Below are positions 63,543 to 64,000 of a stretch of 64,000 nt of DNA, piece by piece (the first letter of the stretch is position 1; every line of letters begins with the position of its first letter). A program made the position numbers and the translations under genes. The notes below the pieces were generated by a model. The model did not search any database and was not told the DNA's origin. It saw only the letters and a program-made list of their open reading frames with translations. The stretch is from Ignavibacteriales bacterium CG18_big_fil_WC_8_21_14_2_50_31_20 (GTDB taxonomy: Bacteria > Bacteroidota > Ignavibacteria > Ignavibacteriales > Melioribacteraceae), in contig PCUD01000166.1 of the NCBI GenBank assembly GCA_002786785.1, positions 7,315 to 71,314 of the forward strand. The letters are read 5' to 3'.

Positions 63543-63670
63543 TTCTCTCCTATAAACAGAACCTTAAAGAAATTTAAATGTTTTATACTTAACTTTCATT
63601 TTATAAAAGTTAAATGAATAAAAGACTAGATATATTATTTAATAACAATGTTGCTAAGTTAACAATTTAA

Positions 63671-63695
63671 AAAATAAAAAGTAAAATATTTTACT
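63671..63695 (-). terminator. Terminator of the gene at the window end
   Basis: A perfect 16-bp palindrome AGTAAAATATTTTACT (63680-63695), followed on the minus strand by TTTTTATTTTTT. It lies 33 nt after the stop of the truncated gene. Confidence 0.55.
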
Positions 63696-63728
63696 ACTCT
63701 TATTTAATATTTTATAAAAACAAAAATA

Positions 63729-64000
63729 TTAATTACCTAAAAGTGAGTTTAGATATCCATTAAATTCGGTAATAAAGTTTTTTCTTAGTGATTCATTTGC
63801 TGAATATTTTGTGCGTGCAAAAACTGCAGATTCACTTATACCACCTTCTCTTCCACTTTTTTCAAAATTAAAAACTGTTTCATTTTGGGCATTTGTTAAT
63901 GCAATATTAATAAACCAGTTGTAAAAGGTCTCTTTTCTGCCTAAATCGACTTTTTCAAATTTCATTGTGGAAGTAATTAAAAAATCACCAATGTCTGCAA
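63729..64000 (-). CDS. C-terminal part of an unrecognised protein (cut by window end)
   Basis: The frame is open to the edge of the window, so this is the end of a longer protein (at least 89 residues). An ATG at 63965 is not needed as a start, because coding-like sequence (ADIGDFLITSTMKFEKVDLG) continues through it. The rest is alpha/beta, with FEKSGREGGISESAVFART and a closing helix ITEFNGYLNSLL. It might be a periplasmic LptE- or CsgG-like domain, but I cannot support a family. It lies upstream of actA with a terminator between. Confidence 0.5.
   Translation of the reverse strand, partial: ADIGDFLITSTMKFEKVDLGRKETFYNWFINIALTNAQNETVFNFEKSGREGGISESAVFARTKYSANESLRKNFITEFNGYLNSLLGN

Overview
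The window is an AT-rich, densely packed stretch of a bacterial chromosome. The best fit is the Bacteroidota/Chlorobiota (FCB) group, probably the class Ignavibacteria. The reasons are an alternative complex III (Act) operon with a fused ActD-ActE protein, a fused alpha-beta E1 of a 2-oxoacid dehydrogenase, a YbeY with Asp in place of the third zinc-binding His, and small DUF494 and TIGR02757 genes. No database search was possible, so the taxonomic call is inference. I see no rRNA, tRNA, CRISPR array, transposase or prophage.

Layout. 1-6.4 kb (+ strand) holds housekeeping genes: the ybeY end, DUF494, a Xer recombinase, hpf, hprK, an M23 peptidase, DUF2795, the pol III delta-prime subunit and psp1/ricT. 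6.5-9.1 kb is a 3-hydroxyacyl-CoA dehydrogenase/thiolase pair. 9.2-12.6 kb (- strand) has a lipid kinase, a TIGR02757 gene, pdxJ and a lipoprotein. 12.7-24.2 kb (- strand) is one branched-chain amino acid operon, ilvD-ilvB-ilvN-ilvC-leuB-leuA-leuC-leuD-cimA. It is preceded by a 49-codon leader ORF whose end is packed with Ile, Leu and Val codons and runs into a hairpin. Divergent from it is a SAM-I riboswitch with a terminator, then metY-metX. 27.3-37.8 kb has a ZIP transporter, a four-subunit 2-oxoacid:ferredoxin oxidoreductase (korDABC) with its own terminator and a small Ile-rich ORF in the leader, and a lipoate-dependent 2-oxoacid dehydrogenase set (lpdA, lipB, E1, E2, lipA). 38-42.8 kb has mnmA, DUF486, an LTA-synthase-like sulfatase and a polysaccharide deacetylase.

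42.9-48.3 kb is an accessory island. It is a tightly coupled four-gene operon encoding a SIR2-like protein, a HerA-type ATPase, a second P-loop ATPase and an unrecognised 223-residue protein. It resembles SIR2-HerA anti-phage systems with two extra components, and it is the strongest candidate for an undescribed system. 48.4-52.8 kb mixes housekeeping genes (aroQ, ppx/gppA, dtd, prmC) with two toxin-antitoxin pairs, each behind a readable promoter and operator.

52.9-63.5 kb (- strand) is a respiratory operon: ActA, a small Tat-type protein, ActB, ActC, ActDE, ActF, a membrane cytochrome c, heme-copper oxidase subunits III and IV and an unrecognised membrane protein. Oxidase subunits I and II are not in the window. 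The window ends in a truncated gene.

Together the genes describe an organism that makes Ile through citramalate, handles 2-oxoacids by both NAD- and ferredoxin-linked routes, and respires through ACIII. Short palindromic repeats of at least three families sit in the intergenic gaps.
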